From: Xanthobacteraceae bacterium
Lineage (GTDB): Bacteria; Pseudomonadota; Alphaproteobacteria; Rhizobiales; Xanthobacteraceae
Direction of reading: 5' to 3'
Assembly (NCBI GenBank): GCA_030039105.1
Contig: JASHQO010000209.1
Coordinates: 1 to 7,772 of the forward strand
Length of the DNA: 7,772 bases
The first letter of the stretch is position 1. Every line of letters begins with the position of its first letter. Positions 1-5,581 of the stretch are shown one piece after another. The translations under genes and the position numbers were made by a program. Under the pieces are notes generated by a model. That model was not told the origin of the DNA. It saw nothing but the letters and a program-made list of their open reading frames with translations, and made no database searches.

Positions 1-1
1 G

Positions 2-715
<714 letters not shown>

Positions 716-735
716 GATGCCTACCTGATCTGAAC

Positions 736-754
736 GCGTTCCGTCGCGGAACGC
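736..754. terminator. Perfect hairpin in the mrp to 777 intergenic gap
   Basis: The arms GCGTTCCG and CGGAACGC pair perfectly over 8 bp around a TCG loop, 20 bases after the mrp stop. No T-run follows, so this is not a textbook intrinsic terminator. It may end mrp transcription, or sit in the 5' leader of the following gene, whose start codon is 22 bases away. Only the pairing is seen directly; the role is inferred. Confidence 0.4.
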
Positions 755-776
755 CGCAAACAGGGAATAAACGCCC

Positions 777-1190
777 ATGCTGAAACGCATTTTGCTTGCG
801 GCCGCGGTGCTGGCGATACCCTTTTGCGGCGCTTCGGCGGCGACGCGCGCGCCGGCGGCGCGCCCCCCGGCGCCGTCCGTTTCCCAGTTCGATGGTAACT
901 GGAGTGTTTCGATCATCACCGATTCCGGCACCTGCGACCGCGGCTACCGTTATGCGCTGCGCATCCGGGACGGCCGCATCTCTTACGACAATCCGAACTT
1001 CAACGTGTCCGGCCAGGTGACGCCGCGCGGCTATGTCAGCGTCATGGTCGGCGCCGGCTCGCAGCAGGCGATCGGCACCGGCCGCATGTCGCGCGACTAC
1101 GGCGCGGGCACCTGGAACGGCCGCTCGTCGACCGCGCAGTGCTCGGGCCACTGGGAAGCCGAGCGCCGCGACCGGACCTCGGGGAATTAG
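777..1190 (+). CDS. Small secreted or periplasmic protein of unknown function
   Basis: This 137-residue protein has a typical Sec signal peptide: MLKR, then a hydrophobic run to about residue 18, then ASA with likely cleavage after residue 21. An Ala/Pro/Arg-rich spacer (22-35) leads to one compact domain. That domain opens with FDGNW (38-42) and closes with CSGHWEAER near 122-130. It is rich in aromatic and glycine residues with alternating polar positions, as expected of a small beta-sheet fold. The two mature cysteines (53 and 122) flank the domain and could form a disulfide. A ribosome binding site (AGGGA, 762-766) precedes the ATG. I recognise this as a kind of conserved hypothetical protein common in Bradyrhizobium-like genomes, but I know no function for it. 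The gene runs into a large inverted repeat, which separates it from the convergent deacylase gene. Confidence 0.8.
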   Translation: MLKRILLAAAVLAIPFCGASAATRAPAARPPAPSVSQFDGNWSVSIITDSGTCDRGYRYALRIRDGRISYDNPNFNVSGQVTPRGYVSVMVGAGSQQAIGTGRMSRDYGAGTWNGRSSTAQCSGHWEAERRDRTSGN

Positions 1191-1198
1191 GCTTTTCA

Positions 1199-1282
1199 TA
1201 GCCCGGATGAGCGCAGCGATATCCGGGGAACGATCGCGCCGCCTGGCGCCGCTCCCGGATGTCGCTTCGCTCATCCGGGCTA
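1199..1282. repeat. Long intergenic inverted repeat between convergent genes
   Basis: The left arm (1199-1228) starts TAGCCCGGATGAGCG. The right arm (1252-1282) is its reverse complement with about four differences in 31 bases. A GC-rich spacer of about 24 bases lies between them. The element fills the whole gap: it begins 8 bases after one stop codon and ends one base before the other gene's stop codon. Its chance translation (PDERSDIRE) is one I recognise from many spurious proteins in Bradyrhizobium-type genomes, so this is probably a copy of a dispersed palindromic family. Its position suggests it also acts as a two-way transcription terminator. Confidence 0.8.
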
Positions 1283-1283
1283 C

Positions 1284-2894
1284 TCAGGCGACCGCGCCGG
1301 CCGCATCGCGCCGCAGCACCTTGCCGGGCAGCGCGCCGGTGTGGCTCGCGTTCTCGACCACCGCCGTGCCGTTGACGATGACGGTGGTGCGCGCCCCGGA
1401 TGGAAACCGGTGCGGGTCGGCATAGGTCGCGCGATCGGTAAAATCGTCCGGATCGAACATCACCACGTCGGCGCAGAAGCCTTCGCGCAACAGGCCGCGG
1501 TCCTTGAGCTTGAGCGCGCGCGCCGTGGCGCCGGTCATCTTGTGGATGGCAAGCGCCAGCGGCAGCACGTGCTGCTCGCGCACGTAGCGCGACAGGATGC
1601 GCGGAAAGGTGCCGTAGAAGCGCGGATGCGGCATGCCCGTGCCGACGACGCCGTAGGGCGCGACGCAATTGCCGTCGGAGCCGACCAGCGCCAGCGGCGA
1701 GGCGACGACGGTGCGGATGTCGTCCTCGGAGATCGAGGTCACCAGCACCCGGGTCGCGCCCTCATCGTCGGCGAGATAGTCGCACAAGGTATCGACCGGA
1801 TCGGCGCCGCGCTCGGCGGCCAGCGACGCGATGGTGCGGCCGGCGCAGTGCGGCAGGTGCGGCGAGATCGAGATCTGCACGCAGTCCCACGACGGGATAC
1901 GGCCCCAATTGTTCAGGCCGTCGCGGGCAACGTCGTCGCGTATTCTTTGCCGGGTCTGCGGCTCGCGCAACCGCGCGATCATGGCTTCCACGCCGCCGGC
2001 CTGCACCCAGGGCGGCAGGATGTTCTTCAGCGGGTTCGAGCCCGCGGCATAAGGGTAGCAATCGCAATCGACGTCGACGCCACGCGCCTTGGCGGCGGCG
2101 ATCATCGCGAGCGCGGTGTCCGCCTTGCCCCAGTTGTCGGTGCCGGAGCATTTGAAGTGCACGATCTCGACGTGCACGCCGCAGGCCTCGCCGACCGCGA
2201 TCGCTTCCGCGACCGCCTCGATCACGTGGTTGGATTCGTCGCGCAAATGGGTGAAATAGCCGGCATTGTGCCGCTCGAGCACGTGGCCGAACGCGATCAT
2301 CTCCGCGGGCGCCGCATACGAGCCGGGCGGCGTGAACAGGCCCGACGACAGGCCGAGCGCGCCGGCGTCGAGCGCGTCCTCGAGCAGCGCAATCATCTGC
2401 GCCATCTCGCGCTCGCTCGGCGCCCGCTCCGCCATGCCCATGCCCATGACCATCAGGCGCAGCGTGTTGTGGCCGACCAGCATGCCGGCATTCACGGCGG
2501 TCGGCGGGAACGTGTCCAGATAATCCGGAAAGCTCATCGCGCGGAACGGCAGCCACGGCGCGCTCGGGCTCAAGTAGTCGCGCAGCAGCTCGACCTTGCC
2601 GGGCAGCGCCGGCGCGACCGAGAAACCACAGTGCCCGACGATCTCGGTGGTGACGCCCTGGCGCACCTTGCTTTCCGCCTTCGGATTGATCGGCAGCGTG
2701 AAATCCGAATGGGTCTTGATGTCGATGAAACCCGGCGCCACCGCGAGGTTTTGCGCGTCGATGATCTTTTTTGCCTCGCCGCCGACGTTGCCGATCGCGA
2801 CAATGCGGCCGCCGGCGATGGCGACGTCGCCCGGGACACCGGGATTGCCGGCGCCGTCGAACAGCGTGCCGCCGCGGATGACGATGTCGTGCAT
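1284..2894 (-). CDS. N-acyl-D-amino-acid deacylase family amidohydrolase
   Basis: This 536-residue metal-dependent hydrolase belongs to the D-aminoacylase branch of the amidohydrolase superfamily. Members remove the acyl group from N-acyl-D-amino acids or related N-acyl compounds. The N-terminal beta-sandwich start (HDIVIRGGTLFDGAG) and the motif APGFIDIKTHSD (53-64) are clear. Candidate metal ligands in family order are His62, Cys89 (in GHCGF), His216 (THLRDE), His246 (VHFK) and Asp407 (GSDG). The 27-residue step from His62 to Cys89 and the 30-residue step from His216 to His246 match D-aminoacylase spacing. The first His of the usual HxH pair is replaced by Lys60. The C-terminus returns to the sandwich (GFCADVVMFDPDDF). 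I chose the ATG at 2894 because the family-like sequence starts there. An in-frame ATG 63 bases upstream would translate a palindromic repeat. No good Shine-Dalgarno site is visible. Substrate is not predictable; cytoplasmic, as no signal peptide is seen. Confidence 0.9.
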   Translation of the reverse strand: MHDIVIRGGTLFDGAGNPGVPGDVAIAGGRIVAIGNVGGEAKKIIDAQNLAVAPGFIDIKTHSDFTLPINPKAESKVRQGVTTEIVGHCGFSVAPALPGKVELLRDYLSPSAPWLPFRAMSFPDYLDTFPPTAVNAGMLVGHNTLRLMVMGMGMAERAPSEREMAQMIALLEDALDAGALGLSSGLFTPPGSYAAPAEMIAFGHVLERHNAGYFTHLRDESNHVIEAVAEAIAVGEACGVHVEIVHFKCSGTDNWGKADTALAMIAAAKARGVDVDCDCYPYAAGSNPLKNILPPWVQAGGVEAMIARLREPQTRQRIRDDVARDGLNNWGRIPSWDCVQISISPHLPHCAGRTIASLAAERGADPVDTLCDYLADDEGATRVLVTSISEDDIRTVVASPLALVGSDGNCVAPYGVVGTGMPHPRFYGTFPRILSRYVREQHVLPLALAIHKMTGATARALKLKDRGLLREGFCADVVMFDPDDFTDRATYADPHRFPSGARTTVIVNGTAVVENASHTGALPGKVLRRDAAGAVA

Positions 2895-2900
2895 CGGCTC

Positions 2901-2975
2901 GGCGAATGGCGAATGGAAATGGCGACAGAGACGACCTCGGGTCGTCCTACTCGCCATTCGCTATTTCGCCATTCG
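2901..2975. repeat. Nested inverted repeat upstream of the deacylase start
   Basis: A perfect 7-bp hairpin (GACGACC at 2930-2936, loop TCG, GGTCGTC at 2940-2946) lies at the centre. Outside it are imperfect inverted arms built from the unit CGCCATTCG: GGCGAATGGCGAATGG from 2901, and TCGCCATTCG units across 2951-2975. It sits between the lipoprotein stop codon (2982) and the deacylase start (2894), both on the minus strand. It is probably a dispersed palindromic element. It could attenuate or stabilise a shared transcript. Confidence 0.75.
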
Positions 2976-2981
2976 TCCCCT

Positions 2982-3353
2982 TCATTGCTTCATGCACAGC
3001 GCCAGCGCCGGGCCATTGGCGCCGGAGCAGGCCGCGGCTTCGACGTCGGCATCCTTGGTGACGGTGAGCGAACCGCCGGGGCAGGTGGCGGAGACGAGCT
3101 TCTCGCCGGGCGCGCAGGTGAGGTCGCAATTGCTGGTCTGGCCGCAGGCATTCTGGCGCAGCGCGTGCAGGCCGCTCGAGTCCATCGGACCGGGCGGCCC
3201 GGCGGGTCCGGCCGGCCCGGTCGGTCCGGCAACTCCGGCGCTACCCTGCGCTCCGGCGGGACCCTGCGGCCCGGCCGGGCCCTGCGGGCCTTCGAAGCAG
3301 CCGGCGAGCGTGAACGCTGCGAGTAGCGCAGTGACGGCCATGGATAAGCGCAT
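2982..3353 (-). CDS. Lipoprotein with a short collagen-like Gly-X-Y segment
   Basis: This 123-residue predicted lipoprotein has an N-terminal signal (MRLSMAVTALLAAFTLAGC) ending in an LAGC lipobox, so Cys19 would be lipidated. Residues 22-57 form twelve uninterrupted Gly-X-Y triplets, rich in GPQ and GPA, the pattern that makes a collagen triple helix. The C-terminal part (58-123) carries six cysteines (70, 76, 80, 91, 109, 120) and could be a small disulfide-bonded head. The likely arrangement is a membrane anchor, a short triple-helical stalk and a globular tip outside the inner membrane; trimer formation is inference. A good ribosome site (GAGG) lies 7-8 bases before the ATG. The gene is co-directional with the deacylase downstream, but a palindromic repeat separates them, so shared transcription is uncertain. 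Function unknown. Confidence 0.8.
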   Translation of the reverse strand: MRLSMAVTALLAAFTLAGCFEGPQGPAGPQGPAGAQGSAGVAGPTGPAGPAGPPGPMDSSGLHALRQNACGQTSNCDLTCAPGEKLVSATCPGGSLTVTKDADVEAAACSGANGPALALCMKQ

Positions 3354-3443
3354 GGAGTTTCCTCAGCCCGAGAATAATGCGGGACGAAACCGTTTCACTG
3401 CCGCCATGCGGAGTCAATCGCGCGACCGGGGACGAAAGACGGC

Positions 3444-3722
3444 CTACCAATGCCGCTTGCGATGCTTCGTGGGCGCCGCGTCGGGCGCCGGCGGCGCGAA
3501 GCGCGGATTCAAATTACAGAAGCCGCGATTGCCGGCGATGACGTGGGGCTGGCACTCCTCGATGCTGCGATATTCGCAGTCCCAGTGCACTTCGCCGAAG
3601 CCGAGACTCTGCACCGCGCACCACGGCGCCTCGTAAAAGCCGCCGGCCGCGGCCGGCGCAACGGCGAAGCCGATCGCTGCAGCCAACAGACCGGACGCCG
3701 TGAGTGTGGCGATGCCTGCCAT
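3444..3722 (-). CDS. DUF3551-like small exported cysteine-rich protein
   Basis: This 92-residue protein has a hydrophobic signal-like start (residues 4-26, ending APAAA) and a mature part with four cysteines at 35, 49, 57 and 69. The spacing APWC, then WDC, EEC and GFCNLNPRF, matches the DUF3551 pattern common in Bradyrhizobium (PWC, CxF, QC, GxCxxNP). It ends in a basic tail (KHRKRHW). The function of DUF3551 proteins is unknown; these probably act in the periplasm with two disulfides. The signal peptide is odd, having no positive charge before the hydrophobic stretch. The start codon lies inside a triple tandem repeat, and a one-base insertion there puts a stop codon in front of it. The AAGG before the ATG is only two bases away, so the start is weakly supported. 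Confidence 0.72.
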   Translation of the reverse strand: MAGIATLTASGLLAAAIGFAVAPAAAGGFYEAPWCAVQSLGFGEVHWDCEYRSIEECQPHVIAGNRGFCNLNPRFAPPAPDAAPTKHRKRHW

Positions 3723-3766
3723 GACCTTAGATGCCTGCCATGACCTTGATGCCTGTCATGACCTTC
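3712..3766. repeat. Three tandem 18-19 base repeats spanning the DUF3551-like start codon
   Basis: The units at 3712-3730 (19 bases), 3731-3748 (18) and 3749-3766 (18) all follow ATGCCTGYCATGACCTT. On the minus strand each supplies AAGGTCATG, so there are three potential start codons. The 19-base unit has one extra base, which creates TAA in the frame of the two upstream ATGs. Those two ATGs therefore open only a 10-codon reading frame (MTGIKVMAGI) that stops just before the real start. Confidence 0.85.
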
Positions 3767-3811
3767 AGTGTAGAGCAAATTCCGGTCCGATTGTATCGGC
3801 TCCGTCCGCTC

Positions 3812-3831
3812 GTCCCCGCGAAAGCGGGGAC
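3812..3831. repeat. Short REP-like hairpin in the 3723-4052 gap
   Basis: GTCCCCGC and GCGGGGAC pair perfectly over 8 bp around a GAAA tetraloop. Its translation (RPRESGDP) is a familiar spurious peptide in Bradyrhizobium-type genomes, which marks it as one copy of a dispersed repeat. The rest of the gap (3767-4052) holds a weaker stem (CCCGCT at 3868-3873 with AGCGGG at 3886-3891). I see no convincing gene in it on either strand. Confidence 0.7.
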
Positions 3832-4032
3832 CCAGGAGGCTCAGCATCGAGTTCATTCCCGCGCATTCCCGCTGGCACGGCAATGAGCGGGGTCGACACG
3901 ACCGGACCAAGCCGGTGCCACGACGCAGCAATCCCACGGCTTGCGCCAACTCCGGGGGTGCGTGCGGTCGCCTCCTGATGCCGAAACGATTGACTGCGAG
4001 GCGGCCATGGTGCGCCTCCTTCGCCAAGCTCC

Positions 4033-4057
4033 AGGCCGCCAACCGAGGCGGCCTATT
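4033..4057. repeat. Tail repeat copy 1, perfect hairpin at the stop codon of the 63-residue gene
   Basis: AGGCCGCC (4033-4040), loop AACCGA, GGCGGCCT (4047-4054): a perfect 8-bp stem. The minus-strand stop codon TAG (4053-4055) overlaps the edge of the stem, so the hairpin forms directly behind the coding region and may act as a terminator or protect the 3' end. Related copies lie at 4437-4459 and 4834-4853. Confidence 0.7.
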
Positions 4058-4244
4058 TCTTCTCGGGCTGCGGCTGCTGTTGCTGCTGGACCACCGGTGT
4101 TTCGGCCGCAGCGGCCTGATCGAGATATTCGGCCGCTCTCACGGCCAAGCGATCGGCAAAGCCGTCGTCACCCTCCTGTCGCGCTTGGCATGCCCAGGCA
4201 AGCAAGTGAGCCGCATACCAGCGCAACTGTCCGGGACTAGCCAT
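4053..4244 (-). CDS. Small hypothetical protein with a Gln-rich tail (63 residues)
   Basis: The protein starts MASPGQLRWYAAHLLAWACQARQ and is mainly helical and mixed-charge up to about residue 47 (DGFADRLAVRAAEYLDQAAAA). It then has a low-complexity tail of VVQQQQQPQPEKK. No signal peptide or membrane helix is convincing, so it is probably cytoplasmic. The ribosome site is good (GAGGGCGGGAG directly before the ATG). The stop codon abuts a perfect hairpin. The pattern of a short Trp- and Ala-rich helical start followed by an ADRLAxRAAE block is of a kind I have seen in small rhizobial proteins, but I know no function. The CAG-type tract is a likely site of slippage between strains. Confidence 0.6.
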   Translation of the reverse strand: MASPGQLRWYAAHLLAWACQARQEGDDGFADRLAVRAAEYLDQAAAAETPVVQQQQQPQPEKK

Positions 4245-4361
4245 CTCCCGCCCTCGTTTAAAGGGGTCAACGGCGCATTGCGCGTAAAGGTTCCGTAAAT
4301 TGTCGAAAGACGTGCCGGCAGCAAAAGGGGCGCTTCCTCAAAATCGAAGGGGCAGCACCAC

Positions 4362-4378
4362 GGGCTTCGGAAAGGGGA
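4362..4378. repeat. Head module of the dispersed repeat, copy 1
   Basis: GGGCTTCGGAAAGGGG here (4362-4377) is identical over 16 bases to 5383-5398, where it runs straight into a long palindrome. At this copy the palindrome is missing and unrelated sequence follows, up to a tail-repeat copy at 4437-4459. The 4245-4454 gap holds no gene that I can support. Confidence 0.65.
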
Positions 4379-4436
4379 CGATGGCGCCTTGCCGCTGCCT
4401 GGTGTTGTGTTGAGGCCCGGCTACAAGGAAGGCTTT

Positions 4437-4459
4437 GGCGCCAACTGAGGCGGCCTATT
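4437..4459. repeat. Tail repeat copy 2, at the stop codon of the 78-residue gene
   Basis: GGCGCCAACTGAGGCGGCC, then TATT, matches copy 1 (4035-4057) at all but two or three positions. Again it contains the gene's stop codon (TAG on the minus strand, 4455-4457). The stem here is imperfect, so sequence is better conserved than pairing. Confidence 0.7.
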
Positions 4460-4691
4460 CTCCTAGATCGGCGATCTTCGGCAGTCCCTGACCGTATTGC
4501 GTCGATCTAATGCGCCGCTCCGCCCGCTCGGCGAGCCGGTCATATTCATCCGCGATCCGCAACATGATTGTTTTCGATTGTGCGTCTGCCATGTCCTCGC
4601 CAAGCACGCGAATTTCTTCGCCGCGCTCCCGCCAATGGTGAGGATCGTCCGCTAAATGCCGCGGCGTCGGCCAAGGTTTTGAGTTGCCCAT
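4455..4691 (-). CDS. Small charged helical protein (78 residues), conserved hypothetical type
   Basis: The core DPHHWRERGEEIRVLGEDMADAQSKTIMLRIADEYDRLAERAERR is a pattern I recognise in many small rhizobial proteins (HWRERAEE ... IADDYDRLAERAE). It is very rich in Glu, Arg and Asp with heptad-like Leu/Ile/Ala positions, so it probably forms two antiparallel helices or a coiled coil. There is no signal peptide or membrane segment; it is cytoplasmic. No function is known to me. The ATG at 4691 has a strong Shine-Dalgarno (GGGAGG, about 6 bases upstream). A weak possible promoter (TTGGCA, 16 bases, TTTAAG on the minus strand) lies just before it. The gene stands alone, with repeat elements on both sides. 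Confidence 0.78.
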   Translation of the reverse strand: MGNSKPWPTPRHLADDPHHWRERGEEIRVLGEDMADAQSKTIMLRIADEYDRLAERAERRIRSTQYGQGLPKIADLGE

Positions 4692-4789
4692 TTGAGCCTC
4701 CCGTCGCCCAAATCCTTAAAGCGCACATGACATCGGTGCCAAAAGAGGCCGCTCCCAGTCCAAAATTCGAAAGCGCCTAGTTGAGACGG

Positions 4790-4828
4790 AAAGAGGGCCA
4801 GTACCTACCCCCGGGTACTGGTCCCTTT
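4790..4828. repeat. Palindromic module of the dispersed repeat, copy 1
   Basis: The left arm AAAGAGGGCCAGTACC (4790-4805) and right arm GGTACTGGTCCCTTT (4814-4828) pair continuously over the inner 8 bp and with a wobble and a bulge further out. The element is followed at once by TAGGC and then by the tail repeat at 4834-4853. It shares its design with the palindrome at 5392-5431. The stem, with AAA and TTT at its outer edges, could also end transcription in either direction. Confidence 0.7.
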
Positions 4829-4833
4829 AGGCT

Positions 4834-4853
4834 GCCGCCAACTGAGACGGCCT
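4834..4853. repeat. Tail repeat copy 3, behind the 130-residue lipoprotein gene
   Basis: GCCGCCAACTGAGACGGCCT differs from the consensus of copies 1 and 2 at only a few bases. It lies four bases beyond the minus-strand stop codon of the lipoprotein gene (4858-4860). Here it is fused to the palindromic module at 4790-4828. Confidence 0.7.
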
Positions 4854-4857
4854 CTGA

Positions 4858-5250
4858 TTATGACCGCGAAATCCCGAGGCGGTTCGCGCAAATGCTGCCA
4901 TAGCCGCCCAGCGCCCCAATCAGGCCGCCGCCAGCGTTGGAATCCTCGGTATTGAGTTCCTTGATCATTCCGCCTTTGGCAGCGACGACGCTCACCTTGC
5001 AGAACCGGGTCGAAGAAAATCCGCTGCCGCGATCGGTCGCGATGTCGGTTTGGTTGCCGAGTTGCCAGACATACGACGTATCGCCGCTGTTCATCGCGAA
5101 AGTGCCGATCGGCGGCCCGAATTTGACCACCATCACGTCGACATTTTGACCGACGTATTCCTGGCCGAGTTGAGCGACCACCTGCTCACGGGAGGCGGCG
5201 CAGCCGACCAACAGAGTTGTCCACACTAAGACGGCAGCGCGACGCCACAC
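4858..5250 (-). CDS. Small predicted lipoprotein (130 residues)
   Basis: I start this gene at the GTG at 5250, because GGGGGAG lies 6-7 bases before it and the protein then begins MWRR with a compact hydrophobic segment and an LVGC lipobox (Cys17). A TTG eight codons upstream would add QGLGEII and is less likely. The mature part reads like a small outer-membrane-assembly or SmpA/BamE-like fold: a helix (REQVVAQLGQEYVGQ), a VKFGPPIGTF turn, then SYVWQLGNQ and FCKVSVVAAKGGMIKEL as strands. That resemblance (FGxP followed by W) is suggestive only. The C-terminus is glycine-rich (NAGGGLIGALGGYG) with one Cys. It likely sits in the periplasm attached to a membrane; partners unknown. It is followed by a tail repeat and a palindrome. 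Confidence 0.75.
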   Translation of the reverse strand: MWRRAAVLVWTTLLVGCAASREQVVAQLGQEYVGQNVDVMVVKFGPPIGTFAMNSGDTSYVWQLGNQTDIATDRGSGFSSTRFCKVSVVAAKGGMIKELNTEDSNAGGGLIGALGGYGSICANRLGISRS

Positions 5251-5349
5251 GATAATCTCCCCCAGTCCCTGCAAAGATCATCGGATAGATGACAGGCGAC
5301 GGCAATGGGGTTGTAAACGTTTCGTTGGTGCCAGTAGGCCGAGTAGGCA

Positions 5350-5488
5350 AAAGGGACCAGCCCAAAAATCAAAAGGGACCAGGGGCTTCGGAAAGGGGCC
5401 AGTACCCCCACCCCCGGGTGCTGGCCCCTTTAGGCATTTAATCCACAAAAGGGACCAGCCCGTTAACCTGTTGATGGAAAGGGGCCAG
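5350..5488. repeat. Cluster of AAAGGGRCCAG motifs upstream of the transposase
   Basis: The 11-mer AAAGGG(A/G)CCAG occurs on the plus strand at 5350-5360, 5372-5382, 5392-5402, 5448-5458 and 5478-5488, and inverted at 5421-5431. A further inverted copy is at 4818-4828. This fills most of the 5251-5579 gap, which holds no gene on either strand that I can support. The last copy continues as GTACCCACCCCCG, half of the palindromic module, next to the transposase promoter. Confidence 0.8.
5392..5431. repeat. Palindromic module of the dispersed repeat, copy 2 (16-bp stem)
   Basis: AAAGGGGCCAGTACCC (5392-5407) pairs with GGGTGCTGGCCCCTTT (5416-5431) along all 16 positions with one G-U type pair. The loop is the C-rich CCACCCCC. 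The head module (5383-5398) overlaps its left arm. Such a stem could serve as a two-way terminator. Its resemblance to transposon ends or a miniature element is an inference discussed under findings. Confidence 0.8.
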
Positions 5489-5513
5489 TACCCACCCCCG
5501 CATATATACCCTC

Positions 5514-5542
5514 TAGACATGTAAACGGAACTCTGCTACAGT
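5514..5542 (+). promoter_or_regulatory. Probable sigma70-type promoter of the transposase
   Basis: TAGACA (5514-5519; five of six consensus -35 bases), a 17-base spacer, then TACAGT (5537-5542) preceded by TGC, an extended -10. Transcription would start near 5549. That lies inside the inverted repeat 5525-5581, after its left arm. Not experimentally supported. Confidence 0.5.
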
Positions 5543-5581
5543 ACATATATTCCCCGACCGTCGGGGGCAGGAGAGTTCCGT
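5525..5581 (+). promoter_or_regulatory. Inverted repeat that can sequester the transposase ribosome site and start codon
   Basis: ACGGAACTCT (5525-5534) and AGAGTTCCGT (5572-5581) are perfect 10-base complements. The right arm covers most of the Shine-Dalgarno (GGAGAG, 5570-5575) and the first two bases of the GTG start. A second hairpin (CCCCGA at 5552-5557 with TCGGGG at 5561-5566) sits inside the loop. Only RNA that begins upstream of 5525 would contain both arms. Confidence 0.6.

Noticed and set aside
1341..3326. Very long open frame (661 codons) on the plus strand
   Set aside because: It lies antisense to the deacylase and lipoprotein genes, has no family motifs and is Arg/His/Ala-rich, as expected of a GC-rich shadow frame.
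3712..3766. CRISPR array
   Set aside because: The three units are directly adjacent with no spacers and no cas genes are nearby.
3700..3978. Plus-strand frame containing repeated DACHDL and RPRESGDP
   Set aside because: The repeats are read from the tandem 18-mers and the REP hairpin, not from a protein-coding history.
3509..4042. 177-codon minus-strand frame overlapping the DUF3551-like gene
   Set aside because: Its middle (LLGPRFRGDERTE) is translated from the REP-like hairpin, and the rest is out of frame with the exported protein. No ribosome site fits.
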